Assembly: GCA_031548545.1 (NCBI GenBank)
Contig: JAVBQY010000007.1
Span: 1 to 64,000 of the forward strand
Reading direction: 5' to 3'
DNA length: 64,000 bases
Origin: UBA932 sp031548545
GTDB lineage: Bacteria; Bacteroidota; Bacteroidia; Bacteroidales; UBA932
Each line of letters starts with the position of its first letter. Position 1 is the stretch's first letter. The notes below the pieces were generated by a model. The model saw only the letters and a program-made list of their open reading frames with translations. It was not told the DNA's origin and did not search any database. This document shows positions 42,774 through 51,491 of this stretch, in pieces. The position numbers were made by a program, and so were the translations under genes.

Positions 42774-43543
42774 TTCTTTTCTACAAGCGTAATTTCATAT
42801 AATTTCGGCCAGTTCTTACCGGTTACAAAGATCCGGTTGCCGGCCTTGTCATAAGCAATACCGTTTAACACATCCGTCTGTGCGCTGTGCAGGCTGCGGG
42901 GCAGCAGGTGCTGCAGGTCGATGACTCCGGTCACCTTTCCGTCTGCCGGATTGATGCGTACAATCAGGTCCGTGGTGTATATATTCGCCCAGATCTCACC
43001 GTTGATATACTCCAGCTCATTCAGGTAGGGGATCTCCTTGCCGTTGTTCCGGACTTTTACCCGGCGCAGCTCTGCAAAACTCTCCGGATCGCGGAAGTAC
43101 AGCGTAGAACTACCGTCACTCATGATCAGCAACTTTCCGTCTGTGGTCAAGCCCCAGCCCTCCGTACTATATCCGAAACTGCCGGTTTGCCTGAAACTGT
43201 TAAGATCATACACCAGGCAACGCTGTTCCTGCCAGGTGAGTTGATAAATTTTATTGTTCAGCAGGCAGGCGCCTTCGGCGAAAAGATTCCGAGGCATGCG
43301 GCTGATTTGTTCAATACCGCCGCTGCTCAGGGTCACTTTGCGCAGGCTCGACTGTCCATACTGCCCCGTACTCTCGTATAAGGCCCCGTTGTGGTAAAAC
43401 AGTCCTTGTGTATAAGCCTGTGTATCATGTGTGTAGCTTTTTACCACCTTGTAGGTGTATTGTTTGGGCGGCTGCGCCTGACAGGCGCTTACATACAATG
43501 TGCAAAGTAAGGCGAGTAATATATTGAGAATGCGAAAGTTCAT
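42770..43543 (-). CDS. Glutaminyl-peptide cyclotransferase (glutamine cyclotransferase family)
   Basis: 257 residues from ATG 43543, which starts a signal peptide ending YVSACQAQ (possible lipobox at the Cys). It has the plant-type beta-propeller QC pattern: YTQGLFYHNGALYESTGQYG, LNELEYINGEIWANIY and VLNGIAYD. It forms N-terminal pyroglutamate on exported peptides. The ORF extends upstream to 43639, but that part crosses the divergent pssA start and lacks family match. Confidence 0.87.
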   Translation of the reverse strand: MNFRILNILLALLCTLYVSACQAQPPKQYTYKVVKSYTHDTQAYTQGLFYHNGALYESTGQYGQSSLRKVTLSSGGIEQISRMPRNLFAEGACLLNNKIYQLTWQEQRCLVYDLNSFRQTGSFGYSTEGWGLTTDGKLLIMSDGSSTLYFRDPESFAELRRVKVRNNGKEIPYLNELEYINGEIWANIYTTDLIVRINPADGKVTGVIDLQHLLPRSLHSAQTDVLNGIAYDKAGNRIFVTGKNWPKLYEITLVEKK

Positions 43544-43573
43544 CCGGTATTTCTTAATTCTTAAATTTTTAAC

Positions 43574-43581
43574 TACTTTTG
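43574..43581 (+). promoter_or_regulatory. -7 element for pssA
   Basis: TACTTTTG (TAnnTTTG), 23 nt before the pssA ATG at 43605. Confidence 0.5.
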
Positions 43582-43604
43582 TTCGGTAAAAGTACGCAAA
43601 AATA

Positions 43605-44351
43605 ATGAAAAGACTACTATCCTCTATACCTAATACCATTACTTTGTTGAACTTGCTGATGGGTTGTGTGGCCGTGGTTTTCGCCCTGAAGGGCTGGACC
43701 CTCTTTGCCGGCTATTGCATTTTCATGGCCGCCGTGTTTGACTTTTGTGACGGTTTGCTGGCCCGTTTACTGAAAGCCTATTCGGAACTCGGCAAGCAGT
43801 TGGACTCCCTGTCGGATATGGTGAGCTTCGGCGTTGCGCCGGCGGCGTTGCTGTACTACGAAATGGGCCGGGTGCTGAGCCCTGAAATAGCCGGAGATTT
43901 AAGTACTATGGGCTGGGAACTGTTCAGCTTTTTCCCCTTCATTCTGGCCTTGTTTTCCGCTCTTCGCCTCGCTAAATTCAATATTGACACCCGCCAGGGC
44001 GACCAGTTCCTCGGTTTGCCTACGCCGGCCTGCGCCTTGCTGATCACCTCATTCCTGATGTATGCCCGCCTGCATCCTGCGTTGGATAGTTTGATCACCC
44101 CACTTTCTATAAGCCTTTCTGCCGTGGTGCTGTCTACCCTTTTAGTAGTGGAACTGCCCATGCTGGCCCTCAAGTTTAAAGGCTTTGCCTGGACGCCCAA
44201 CAGGCCGCGCTATTTCTTCATTATCTTATGTGGCCTTATCCTGTTGGTCACCCTTGTTGCCGGCCAAGGCCTTGCGCTTGCCGTAACGCTCATTATCCTG
44301 GCTTATATTCTTTATTCCGTCCTGCTGACCCTGTGCACTGCAAAATCATAA
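43605..44351 (+). CDS. pssA: CDP-diacylglycerol--serine O-phosphatidyltransferase
   Basis: 248 residues, a polytopic CDP-alcohol phosphatidyltransferase. The family motif D-G-x2-A-R-x8-G-x3-D-x3-D is present, from CDGLLARLLKAYSELG into KQLDSLSD. It makes phosphatidylserine, precursor of phosphatidylethanolamine. purS follows after 21 nt and is probably co-transcribed, ending at the terminator at 44645. Confidence 0.93.
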   Translation: MKRLLSSIPNTITLLNLLMGCVAVVFALKGWTLFAGYCIFMAAVFDFCDGLLARLLKAYSELGKQLDSLSDMVSFGVAPAALLYYEMGRVLSPEIAGDLSTMGWELFSFFPFILALFSALRLAKFNIDTRQGDQFLGLPTPACALLITSFLMYARLHPALDSLITPLSISLSAVVLSTLLVVELPMLALKFKGFAWTPNRPRYFFIILCGLILLVTLVAGQGLALAVTLIILAYILYSVLLTLCTAKS

Positions 44352-44372
44352 ATTTAAATATATAATTTCATC

Positions 44373-44621
44373 ATGAAGTTCATCGCCGAAATCAATGTTA
44401 TGCCGCTCAAGGCGCTTTTAGACCCCCAGGGTAAAGCCGTAACCGCTGTTATCCATAACACCGGCTATACCGCTATGGACAATGTCCGTATCGGCAAACA
44501 TATTACCATGGAAGTGGAAGCCGCCTCCAAAGCCGAAGCGGAGAAGAAGGTGGATGAGGTGTGCAGCAAGGTCCTGCACAACCCCATTATGGAAGGATAC
44601 GAATTCGTGATACACGAATAA
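44373..44621 (+). CDS. purS: Phosphoribosylformylglycinamidine synthase subunit PurS-like
   Basis: 82 residues with the PurS pattern: MKFIAEINVMPLKALLDPQG, GYTAMDNVRIGKHI and an end KVLHNPIMEGYEFVI. PurS bridges PurQ and PurL in purine synthesis. No purL or purQ is adjacent; purD lies 12 kb away. Many Bacteroidales have a large fused PurL as well, so the role of a separate PurS here needs genome context. Confidence 0.88.
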   Translation: MKFIAEINVMPLKALLDPQGKAVTAVIHNTGYTAMDNVRIGKHITMEVEAASKAEAEKKVDEVCSKVLHNPIMEGYEFVIHE

Positions 44622-44644
44622 GCCTTTGCCGCTATTTTATTAAA

Positions 44645-44680
44645 CAGCCCGGATATTGATTTATCCGGGCTGATTTTTTG
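44645..44680 (+). terminator. Terminator after purS
   Basis: CAGCCCGGATA (44645-44655) pairs perfectly with TATCCGGGCTG (44662-44672) over TTGATT, then ATTTTTTG. It marks the left boundary of the AT-rich island. Confidence 0.88.
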
Positions 44681-44837
44681 TTGACAAGTTGCTTATCAGG
44701 GGTGGCAAAACAAACCAGCATATCAACGTAGAAAGTGATTAAATAATAGCTATGCGGCTATTTAGCATATGTGCAGTTTATTTTTGCCGAATCAAATAGC
44801 AACAGCTTGAATGTTTTTCGCATACAAGAATATTGTT

Positions 44838-44845
44838 TACATTTG
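44838..44845 (+). promoter_or_regulatory. -7 element for the exonuclease-DUF262 operon
   Basis: TACATTTG, 27 nt before the exonuclease ATG at 44873. A five-codon ATG...TAA reading frame lies between at 44850-44867. The 190 nt upstream hold no gene; there is only a small hairpin, AATAGC/GCTATT, at 44745-44762. Confidence 0.5.
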
Positions 44846-44872
44846 TATCTATGAAGAAAATGAACTAATTAT

Positions 44873-45376
44873 ATGATAACAAACTTTGCTTCCATAGATT
44901 TTGAAACAGCAAACCACAATCGCACAAGTGTGTGTAGTGTTGGTATTGTTGTTGTAAATAATGGAGAGATTGTTGATAAAATATACCGGCTTATACGTCC
45001 CCGACCCAACTTTTACAGTTATTGGGCTACTGATATTCACGGATTATCATATTTTGACACGTGCAATGCTCCCGAATTTCCAGAGGTTTGGTCGGAGATT
45101 GAGTCTAAACTAACAGGATTGCCATTAGTTGCTCACAACAGTCCTTTTGATGAAGGATGTCTGAGAGCAGTGCATGAATTATATGAGATGAAATATCCGG
45201 AATATGAATTTTACTGTACTTACCGGACGGCAAAAAAAGCATTTCCCAAGTTAGAGAATCATCAATTACATACAGTCGCAGCGCATCTAGGCTTTGATTT
45301 AACACGGCATCATCATGCGTTGGCAGACGCGGAAGCGTGTGCGGAGATAGCGATGAATCTTTATGATAAATTTTAA
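44873..45376 (+). CDS. DEDDh 3'-5' exonuclease (DnaQ-like)
   Basis: 167 residues. Motif I is FASIDFETAN (Asp9, Glu11), motif II lies in VAHNSPFDEGCLR and motif III is HHHALADAEACAEI (His and Asp). It is a single-domain DNA polymerase III epsilon-type nuclease with no BRCT or GIY-YIG extension. It stands 10 nt upstream of a DUF262 gene in an AT-rich island, so it is more likely part of that system than a replication proofreader. Such exonucleases appear as accessory parts of several defence operons. Confidence 0.85.
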   Translation: MITNFASIDFETANHNRTSVCSVGIVVVNNGEIVDKIYRLIRPRPNFYSYWATDIHGLSYFDTCNAPEFPEVWSEIESKLTGLPLVAHNSPFDEGCLRAVHELYEMKYPEYEFYCTYRTAKKAFPKLENHQLHTVAAHLGFDLTRHHHALADAEACAEIAMNLYDKF

Positions 45377-45386
45377 AAATAACTAT

Positions 45387-47234
45387 ATGGCTTCTCAATT
45401 AATTTATAGTGTGAAAGACGTCTTCACAACCTACCTAAATGGGGAATATCAGCAATACAACATCCCAGCCTACCAACGAGGTTACAAATGGAGTGAACAT
45501 CAAATAACTCAATTATTAGACGATATTGATAGATTTCACACAAATGGAAATGATGAGAAATTCTATTGTATTCAAAATATTACTATTGTTGAATGTGGGG
45601 CGAATGGATACTACAATGTTGTTGATGGCCAACAACGCTTAACTACGTTGACAATTCTACTGTCTTTCCTAGGCAAGGCTGAAATAGTTAAAAACAGGCT
45701 GAGATATTCTGTAAGACCAGACACCGATAAATTTTTAAAATTGTATATTATAGAAAATGCAATCAATGAAAATCATTGGGAGACATTTCTTTCTAAAGAC
45801 AAATCAAAGGAAATTAAGGACTATAATCACCAAGATATTTTTTATCTATTTAGTGCATACAATACAATTAAGGACTGGTTTGCGAAAAAATCTGAGGAAA
45901 ACAAAGAACTATTTTTGCTTAAATTGCTTGAAAACACAAAACTTATTGTAAATAAACCAAATATTGATAGCGAACAGAAGCTTTTTTCAAATTTGAATTC
46001 TGGCAAAGTTTCTTTAGATGGAGCTGACTTAATTCGTGCGTTATTAATTACTAATGTGGCGAAAGAAGAACAAGAGAATTATAATATTGAAGACACAAAA
46101 AGCATTGTCAAAATAAACGAACGAAGGGTTCGGATAGGTTTAGAACTGGATGAAATGTCATTTTGGTGGAATCAATCAAATGTGAAATATTATTTTAATT
46201 GGGTTGATAAGATTATACCTACAGCCCAACATGAAACGATTGATTTTGATTCAAAAAATTATCCGGTAAACCGATTATATAAGCTTTATCTTTTGCGAGA
46301 GAAAAAAAAAGAAATTTCGCTCAAAGAATTTGAAATGCCTAATTTTATTAGTCTTTATAAGGATATTATATCCCTGCATCGGATTATAAAAGACTGGTTT
46401 CTAGATTGTGAAATATATCATTTAATTCTTTATTCACATCTATATGCAAATTTATCATTCAATAAAATATGGGAATTTTGGATAAGTTCTTCTTCCCGTT
46501 TTGAATTTATTGCGACACTAAAAGAAGAGATTTTTGGGTTTATAGAAGAATTAACAAAAGATATAAACCTTAAATCGTTGGTTGATGAAGCGAAAGATAA
46601 GACTATAAATTGGTTTGAGCATGATGGTTTAAATAAAATCCTAATTCTTTTGGATATTATACAAATTGTAAATTCTCAGGAAACAAACAATAAACTTCCT
46701 TTTCTAAAAGCAAGATATTTTAAACCTGAAAAAGAAGATAAAGAACATATTTTTCCTCAAACACCAATTAGTCAGAAAGATATTGAAAAACAAGATAAGT
46801 CTTTGATAAAAGAAAAAGTAATAAAGTATGTTGGAATGTTAAAGTCCTTTGATATGTTAAAGTCCTTTGATATTTTCAATAGACTTGATACTATCAATTG
46901 GAATGATACTGAAGATTTGGTTAAGTTGAAGAATGAAATAAATGACGAATTATCAGGCAAAATACTAATAAACTCCATTGGTAACCTCTGTCTATTACAC
47001 GAAAACGTAAATCGTGGTTATGGGAATAATTTCTATTCATTGAAAAGGTATTCTATTATTAGAAATACAAAAAATGGCAAATATATCCGTCCTCACACTT
47101 TAAATTCTTTTGATAAAGGATTCTATATAAATGACAAAGCTGACAATATGGACAAATGGACTAATGAAGATATTGTGGCAAATACCACATATATTGAATC
47201 TCAAATACTGAACTTCTTTAAATCAAATAAATAA
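45387..47234 (+). CDS. DUF262/DUF1524 protein (GmrSD-like type IV restriction enzyme)
   Basis: 615 residues from ATG 45387. The DUF262 (GmrS-like) domain has NIPAYQRGYKW near residue 30, VVDGQQRLTTLTILL near 80 and LNSGKVSLDGADLIRALLI near 205. The DUF1524 (GmrD-like) HNH nuclease region has DKEHIFPQ near 453 and SIGNLCLLHENVN near 530. GmrSD enzymes cut DNA with modified cytosines using NTP hydrolysis. An 18-bp tandem duplication at 46836-46871 repeats six residues (MLKSFD) between the HNH histidine and the GNL motif. It is followed by a second DUF262 gene after 8 nt. Confidence 0.87.
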   Translation: MASQLIYSVKDVFTTYLNGEYQQYNIPAYQRGYKWSEHQITQLLDDIDRFHTNGNDEKFYCIQNITIVECGANGYYNVVDGQQRLTTLTILLSFLGKAEIVKNRLRYSVRPDTDKFLKLYIIENAINENHWETFLSKDKSKEIKDYNHQDIFYLFSAYNTIKDWFAKKSEENKELFLLKLLENTKLIVNKPNIDSEQKLFSNLNSGKVSLDGADLIRALLITNVAKEEQENYNIEDTKSIVKINERRVRIGLELDEMSFWWNQSNVKYYFNWVDKIIPTAQHETIDFDSKNYPVNRLYKLYLLREKKKEISLKEFEMPNFISLYKDIISLHRIIKDWFLDCEIYHLILYSHLYANLSFNKIWEFWISSSSRFEFIATLKEEIFGFIEELTKDINLKSLVDEAKDKTINWFEHDGLNKILILLDIIQIVNSQETNNKLPFLKARYFKPEKEDKEHIFPQTPISQKDIEKQDKSLIKEKVIKYVGMLKSFDMLKSFDIFNRLDTINWNDTEDLVKLKNEINDELSGKILINSIGNLCLLHENVNRGYGNNFYSLKRYSIIRNTKNGKYIRPHTLNSFDKGFYINDKADNMDKWTNEDIVANTTYIESQILNFFKSNK

Positions 47235-47242
47235 ATAAACTT

Positions 47243-49324
47243 ATGAAATCCTATAATTCTACATATTTGAGAGATGAGAATCTATTATCCCTTTTATCTC
47301 TGAATAATTTGATTGTCCCAGAGATTCAGCGGGAATACGTTTGGGGGAAAGCCGAGAATAAAATTGTGTTGGAAAAATTTCTTAAAAACATACAGGAAAA
47401 TGTTGAAGTTTGCAATGAATGCAAACAAGTTCATAGTGATAAAGACTTTAATATTGGATTTTTGTATTCATACAAGCCATCTTATATAACAGTAGATAAT
47501 GAACGTTATCTTGATGAGTTTTTAATTGATGGTCAGCAACGGTTTACTACTCTATTTTTGTTGTTATCCTATTTAGCCATTAAGGAAAAAAGGGATAAAG
47601 ATTTTCTTACATTGGTTAGATTTGATAGAGAGCTGGAAATATTTAATTTTGATTATAAAGTTCGAGATTTGACACATCGTTTTTTAATTGATTATCTTTC
47701 TTCATTTAAAGAAAATGTAGCAATGGAATCAATTATTCCTCATGAATATAATGGAAGATGGCGTTTACCCCATACTTGGTTTTTATCTGACTACTATAAT
47801 GATATTACAGTACAAGCGATGCTTGGTACACTATATACTATCTCGACAATATTTAATACAGAATATGAGTACTTTGATTATATTCTTAAAAATATCAGAT
47901 TCTGGCATTTCAAAACAGAAGCAACATCGCAGGGTGAAGAGTTATATATTACGATGAATAGCAGGGGCGAACGTTTGTCCAAAAATGAAGAACAAAAAGC
48001 AAATATACTTCCGGAAGACCAATTGATCGAATGGGGTAAGAAATGGGAAGAGTGGCAAGATTTCTTTTGGAAAAACAGGAGTAATAATCCAAGCGCAGAC
48101 AAGGGTTTTAACGAGTTTTTATATTGTATAGCAGGATTAAGTCAATATAACAATGAACGGAAATATTTTATTACAAAAGAAGATTTTGACAAAAAAGGCA
48201 TAGATATTAATCTTTCAAATGAAATATTTGGGCTTTCTGATATTGAAGATTACTATTTATCTTTATTAAGACTATACGACACTAAGAGTGAATACGATTG
48301 GCTCAATCATGTCAAAAAAGAAATGCAAAAAGTAATTAATTTGGAAACTACAAATTGGTTTGCTGATTATACTGATGAAGATAGGGGTACAGAGCGGAAT
48401 CGTATGGTTTTTGTTTGGTTTATTTTAGATATTTTGAAAGCAAATAAAGACTCAAAGCAGTTGACATTAAAAGAGGTCAGAGCATTGAGATTCATTTGGG
48501 TAAGATATAATAATTATGAACGCTCAGTTACTTCGATAAAATCGTTTGTTAAAGAATGGCTTGGAAGTGTACATAACAACAAATGGACAGAGGAAGAGAA
48601 ACTTAAGTATTCATATTTGTGTACTACGTATGATGAACCAATAAAGTGCGAAGAGGAAATTATTTGGAAGATAGAAGACCACCCTTTAAATATTAATGGG
48701 CAAGATATTGGTGGAATAAATATCTCTCACCTTGTCGATTTTGACAGCGACCCATCATTTGAAGAATTGAGTTTGATATATCAAAAATTCTGTAAACTAT
48801 TTCCAGAGAAAGATTGCTCATGTGAAAGAGAGTTAAAGTCTTTGCTCCTTCATTACAAGGATGAGAATGGTAATGCCTTTTGGAATAGAAGGTCTCCTTG
48901 GTATTATTATAATTACGACTGTTCTGATTGGCGTAGAATAATACGAAAAGATTTTTTTCGAAATGTATTTGAGAAAATATTTGAACCCAATGGCAATTGT
49001 ATCGTATCTGAAATTCTTGACAAAAAGAACAGAGAGTTTCTTTCTCAATTTAATTCTCCTGAAGATATTATTGGAAGTGAGATGTCACATCGAAAACAAC
49101 TTATTATTTATTCCTTACTTATTCATAATATCTGGGAATTAGGAAATATTGCTTTTGAGAGTGTAATAACAGAGGGAGAATTTAAAATCTTCAAAAACGA
49201 ATCTCAAATATATTTGATTAAAAATTCATTCAAAGGAGAATATAAAGATTTACAGAACATCGTAGAAAATATAGGAATGGATAAAAAACAGATGATACAG
49301 AGTGTTTTAGATTTTCATAATTGA
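47243..49324 (+). CDS. Second DUF262 protein, no recognisable HNH domain
   Basis: 693 residues. The DUF262 motifs are present in divergent form: IVPEIQREYVWGK near residue 30, LIDGQQRFTTLFLLL near 95 and TMNSRGERLSKNEEQKANIL near 235. I see no E/D-H-I-x-P HNH motif or SIGNL block, so the long C-terminal half (residues 300-693) lacks the usual DUF1524 nuclease and is of unknown fold. It probably acts with the complete DUF262/DUF1524 protein encoded just upstream, as regulator or second NTPase subunit. Confidence 0.8.
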   Translation: MKSYNSTYLRDENLLSLLSLNNLIVPEIQREYVWGKAENKIVLEKFLKNIQENVEVCNECKQVHSDKDFNIGFLYSYKPSYITVDNERYLDEFLIDGQQRFTTLFLLLSYLAIKEKRDKDFLTLVRFDRELEIFNFDYKVRDLTHRFLIDYLSSFKENVAMESIIPHEYNGRWRLPHTWFLSDYYNDITVQAMLGTLYTISTIFNTEYEYFDYILKNIRFWHFKTEATSQGEELYITMNSRGERLSKNEEQKANILPEDQLIEWGKKWEEWQDFFWKNRSNNPSADKGFNEFLYCIAGLSQYNNERKYFITKEDFDKKGIDINLSNEIFGLSDIEDYYLSLLRLYDTKSEYDWLNHVKKEMQKVINLETTNWFADYTDEDRGTERNRMVFVWFILDILKANKDSKQLTLKEVRALRFIWVRYNNYERSVTSIKSFVKEWLGSVHNNKWTEEEKLKYSYLCTTYDEPIKCEEEIIWKIEDHPLNINGQDIGGINISHLVDFDSDPSFEELSLIYQKFCKLFPEKDCSCERELKSLLLHYKDENGNAFWNRRSPWYYYNYDCSDWRRIIRKDFFRNVFEKIFEPNGNCIVSEILDKKNREFLSQFNSPEDIIGSEMSHRKQLIIYSLLIHNIWELGNIAFESVITEGEFKIFKNESQIYLIKNSFKGEYKDLQNIVENIGMDKKQMIQSVLDFHN

Positions 49325-49342
49325 ATTCAATTCTGTGCTCTC

Positions 49343-49369
49343 ATTTGGCACAAGTCATTTGTAATTTTG
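49343..49369 (+). promoter_or_regulatory. Promoter with ATTTGGCA box (small Cys/His protein gene)
   Basis: ATTTGGCA at 49343-49350 and TAATTTTG at 49362-49369. The same box occurs at identical distance from the -7 element of the AAA+ gene (49730-49756), suggesting shared control. Confidence 0.5.
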
Positions 49370-49403
49370 TAGAAATAGTATAAACCCTTTAAATTGAAAC
49401 ATT

Positions 49404-49655
49404 ATGGCTAATTTTTATTGTGAGTATTGCGGCACGAAGTATTCAAGTGTAACGACATTGACAGGATGCTCCTGCCATAGGCATCCTAATGGGGCGCACA
49501 ACGGAAAGCACAAGTTATATGAAGGGAGTGAAAAAAGTAAATACACCTGCAAATACTGTGGAACCTCTTATTCTTCATTAACCACGTTAACAGGCGTATC
49601 GTGTCATCGACATCCGGATGGAGCACATAAGGGAAAACATGCTCCCGCATTGTAA
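49404..49655 (+). CDS. Small protein with two copies of a Cys/His zinc-finger-like motif
   Basis: 83 residues made of two similar ~35-residue repeats. Each has Y-C-x-Y-C-G-T-x-Y-S-S, then T-T-L-T-G, then S-C-H-R-H-P-[ND]-G-A-H-x-G-K-H. The conserved CxxC plus C and H residues could bind one zinc per repeat. I have met similar two-repeat proteins in other bacteria as uncharacterised proteins. It has its own promoter and terminator inside the island. Possible roles: nucleic-acid binding, antitoxin-like or regulatory partner. Confidence 0.75.
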   Translation: MANFYCEYCGTKYSSVTTLTGCSCHRHPNGAHNGKHKLYEGSEKSKYTCKYCGTSYSSLTTLTGVSCHRHPDGAHKGKHAPAL

Positions 49656-49672
49656 TTATCATATTGGAACAG

Positions 49673-49705
49673 AAACTGCTCTAAACAAAATGAGCAGTTT
49701 TTTTA
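49673..49705 (+). terminator. Terminator after the small Cys/His protein gene
   Basis: AAACTGCTC (49673-49681) pairs with GAGCAGTTT (49692-49700) over a 10-nt loop and continues TTTTAG. It isolates this gene from the AAA+ gene. Confidence 0.75.
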
Positions 49706-49729
49706 GAAATAATTTTATGATGCGCCATT

Positions 49730-49756
49730 ATTTGGCATAATATAATTGTAGCTTTG
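49730..49756 (+). promoter_or_regulatory. Promoter with ATTTGGCA box (AAA+/WYL operon)
   Basis: ATTTGGCA at 49730-49737 and TAGCTTTG at 49749-49756, 22 nt before the AAA+ ATG. The layout repeats that at 49343-49369. Confidence 0.5.
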
Positions 49757-49778
49757 TAAAAGAAAAAAATCTATAGCA

Positions 49779-51491
49779 ATGAGACAGTTAAAAATCACAA
49801 GAAGGGCAGATGAACAAATGATGGTAAAGAATAAACCTAAAACGCTCTTGCAACATATTGAGTGTATTATCGAATATGCAGAGAATTCCAAGTTGGATGA
49901 TGACTTTTATAAGAAAGCAAAATTGAATATCAATTTTGTTTCAAAAATAATGAAATTAACTCCGTCCCAAGCCACTATTTTCTCTCTTTTCATGGAGAAA
50001 AGCGATGATAACAGCATTCTCGTCAGCGAACTTTCAAAATTTTTAGGTTGTCGAAATATTAAGGCGATCTGCATGATGAGTGATATTGACGAGTTAGAAA
50101 AACGTCGTTTAGTTCGTTGCTCCCGGGAAAGAAACCGGAGAAAATACCGTGTGCCGCTTGAAGTTGTCAATGCTGTAAAGCAAAACATTGAGTACAAAAT
50201 AAAAGAGACCAAAAATCTGAGCATAGAAGAATTATTCAACCAAATAGAGAGCCTGTTTGAAGAGCGGAAAAATAATGAATTATCTTGTAAACTATTATTG
50301 GGAGAGGTAAACTCCCTGATAGATGAGAATCAAACCTTGTCATTTTGCCGTCAGATAAAAAAGTACAAGGAAATTTGCGACGATGATGATTATTTACTTC
50401 TACTGCTGTTTTGTCACTGTTTTGTAAACTTAGATGATGACTGCATTGGTTTTCATGATTTTGACGATTTGTATGATGAAAAATGGCAATTCAAAAATAT
50501 AAAATCCGAACTCCAAAGCGGTGATTATGTTCTATTGGAAAATAATATACTGGAATATAATAATGATAATGGGTTTGGGCGCAAGGAATATTTCAGAATT
50601 GCCACAAAAGAAAAAGAAAAGTTGTTTTCGGAGTTAAATATAAAAATCAAACAGGCAGAGAACAAGAAAGGGCTAATATTACATGATACGCTTGTTTCTA
50701 AAGAACTATTCTATAATGAACGGGAAAAAGTCCAGATTACCCAACTTTCTTCATTGTTAGAACCCGAAAAATTTGCTTTAGTACAGAGTAAATTAGAAAA
50801 TAATGGAATGCGGAAAGGATTTGCCTGCTTATTTTATGGCGCGCCCGGAACCGGAAAGACAGAAACAGTATATCAGATTGCTCGTACAACAGGTCGCGAC
50901 ATCATGATGGTAGATATTTCAGAAACAAAAAGTATGTGGTATGGGGAGAGCGAAAAACGAATAAAAGGGATATTCGATAAATACCGCACCTTTGTAAAAT
51001 TAAACGATGTTACTCCCATATTACTATTTAATGAGGCAGATGCCATTATCGGAAAGCGACTTGAGAATACGGAACGGTCGGTTGACCAGACATCCAATGC
51101 TATCCAAAATATCATTTTACAGGAAATGGAAAATTTGGAAGGAATTATGATTGCTACAACAAATTTGACAAAGAACTTGGACAAAGCTTTTGAACGTCGT
51201 TTTTTATATAAAATTGAGTTTGAAAAACCCGGTATAGAGGCTAAAAAGAGAATCTGGCATTCGATGATGCCTGCATTGTCAGAGAGTGAAGCCTCTACCT
51301 TGGCAAATACTTATGATTTCAGTGGAGGTCAAATTGAAAATATATCCCGTAAACATGAGGTTGATAGTATTTTATCTGATAATCAGTTTCCTTTTGAGAG
51401 GATTCTCAATTATTGTCGAGATGAACAACTGTACAAAATGGAAACACGGAAAAGAATAGGTTTTAATCAAGTTTATAAAGAATTAGTATGA
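49779..51491 (+). CDS. AAA+ ATPase with N-terminal winged-helix-like region
   Basis: 570 residues. Residues ~55-135 look like a winged helix (SQATIFSLF...DIDELEKRRLVRCSRE). The AAA+ core has Walker A GAPGTGKT at 354-361, Walker B-type LLFNEAD at 415-421 (Asn in place of the first acidic residue), sensor MIATTN and the AFERRF arginine finger near 470-475. The fold is of the FtsH/CDC48 type without a protease domain. The WYL gene starts inside its stop region (ATGA overlap), so they are co-expressed. Substrate unknown; the island setting suggests a sensor or remodeller in defence. Confidence 0.85.
   Translation: MRQLKITRRADEQMMVKNKPKTLLQHIECIIEYAENSKLDDDFYKKAKLNINFVSKIMKLTPSQATIFSLFMEKSDDNSILVSELSKFLGCRNIKAICMMSDIDELEKRRLVRCSRERNRRKYRVPLEVVNAVKQNIEYKIKETKNLSIEELFNQIESLFEERKNNELSCKLLLGEVNSLIDENQTLSFCRQIKKYKEICDDDDYLLLLLFCHCFVNLDDDCIGFHDFDDLYDEKWQFKNIKSELQSGDYVLLENNILEYNNDNGFGRKEYFRIATKEKEKLFSELNIKIKQAENKKGLILHDTLVSKELFYNEREKVQITQLSSLLEPEKFALVQSKLENNGMRKGFACLFYGAPGTGKTETVYQIARTTGRDIMMVDISETKSMWYGESEKRIKGIFDKYRTFVKLNDVTPILLFNEADAIIGKRLENTERSVDQTSNAIQNIILQEMENLEGIMIATTNLTKNLDKAFERRFLYKIEFEKPGIEAKKRIWHSMMPALSESEASTLANTYDFSGGQIENISRKHEVDSILSDNQFPFERILNYCRDEQLYKMETRKRIGFNQVYKELV

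Noticed and set aside
49343..49360. Sigma-54 promoter reading of TTTGGCAC before the small Cys/His gene
   Set aside because: The distance to the following TTG is two bases too long and no GC doublet sits at -12; a TAnnTTTG box explains the promoter better.
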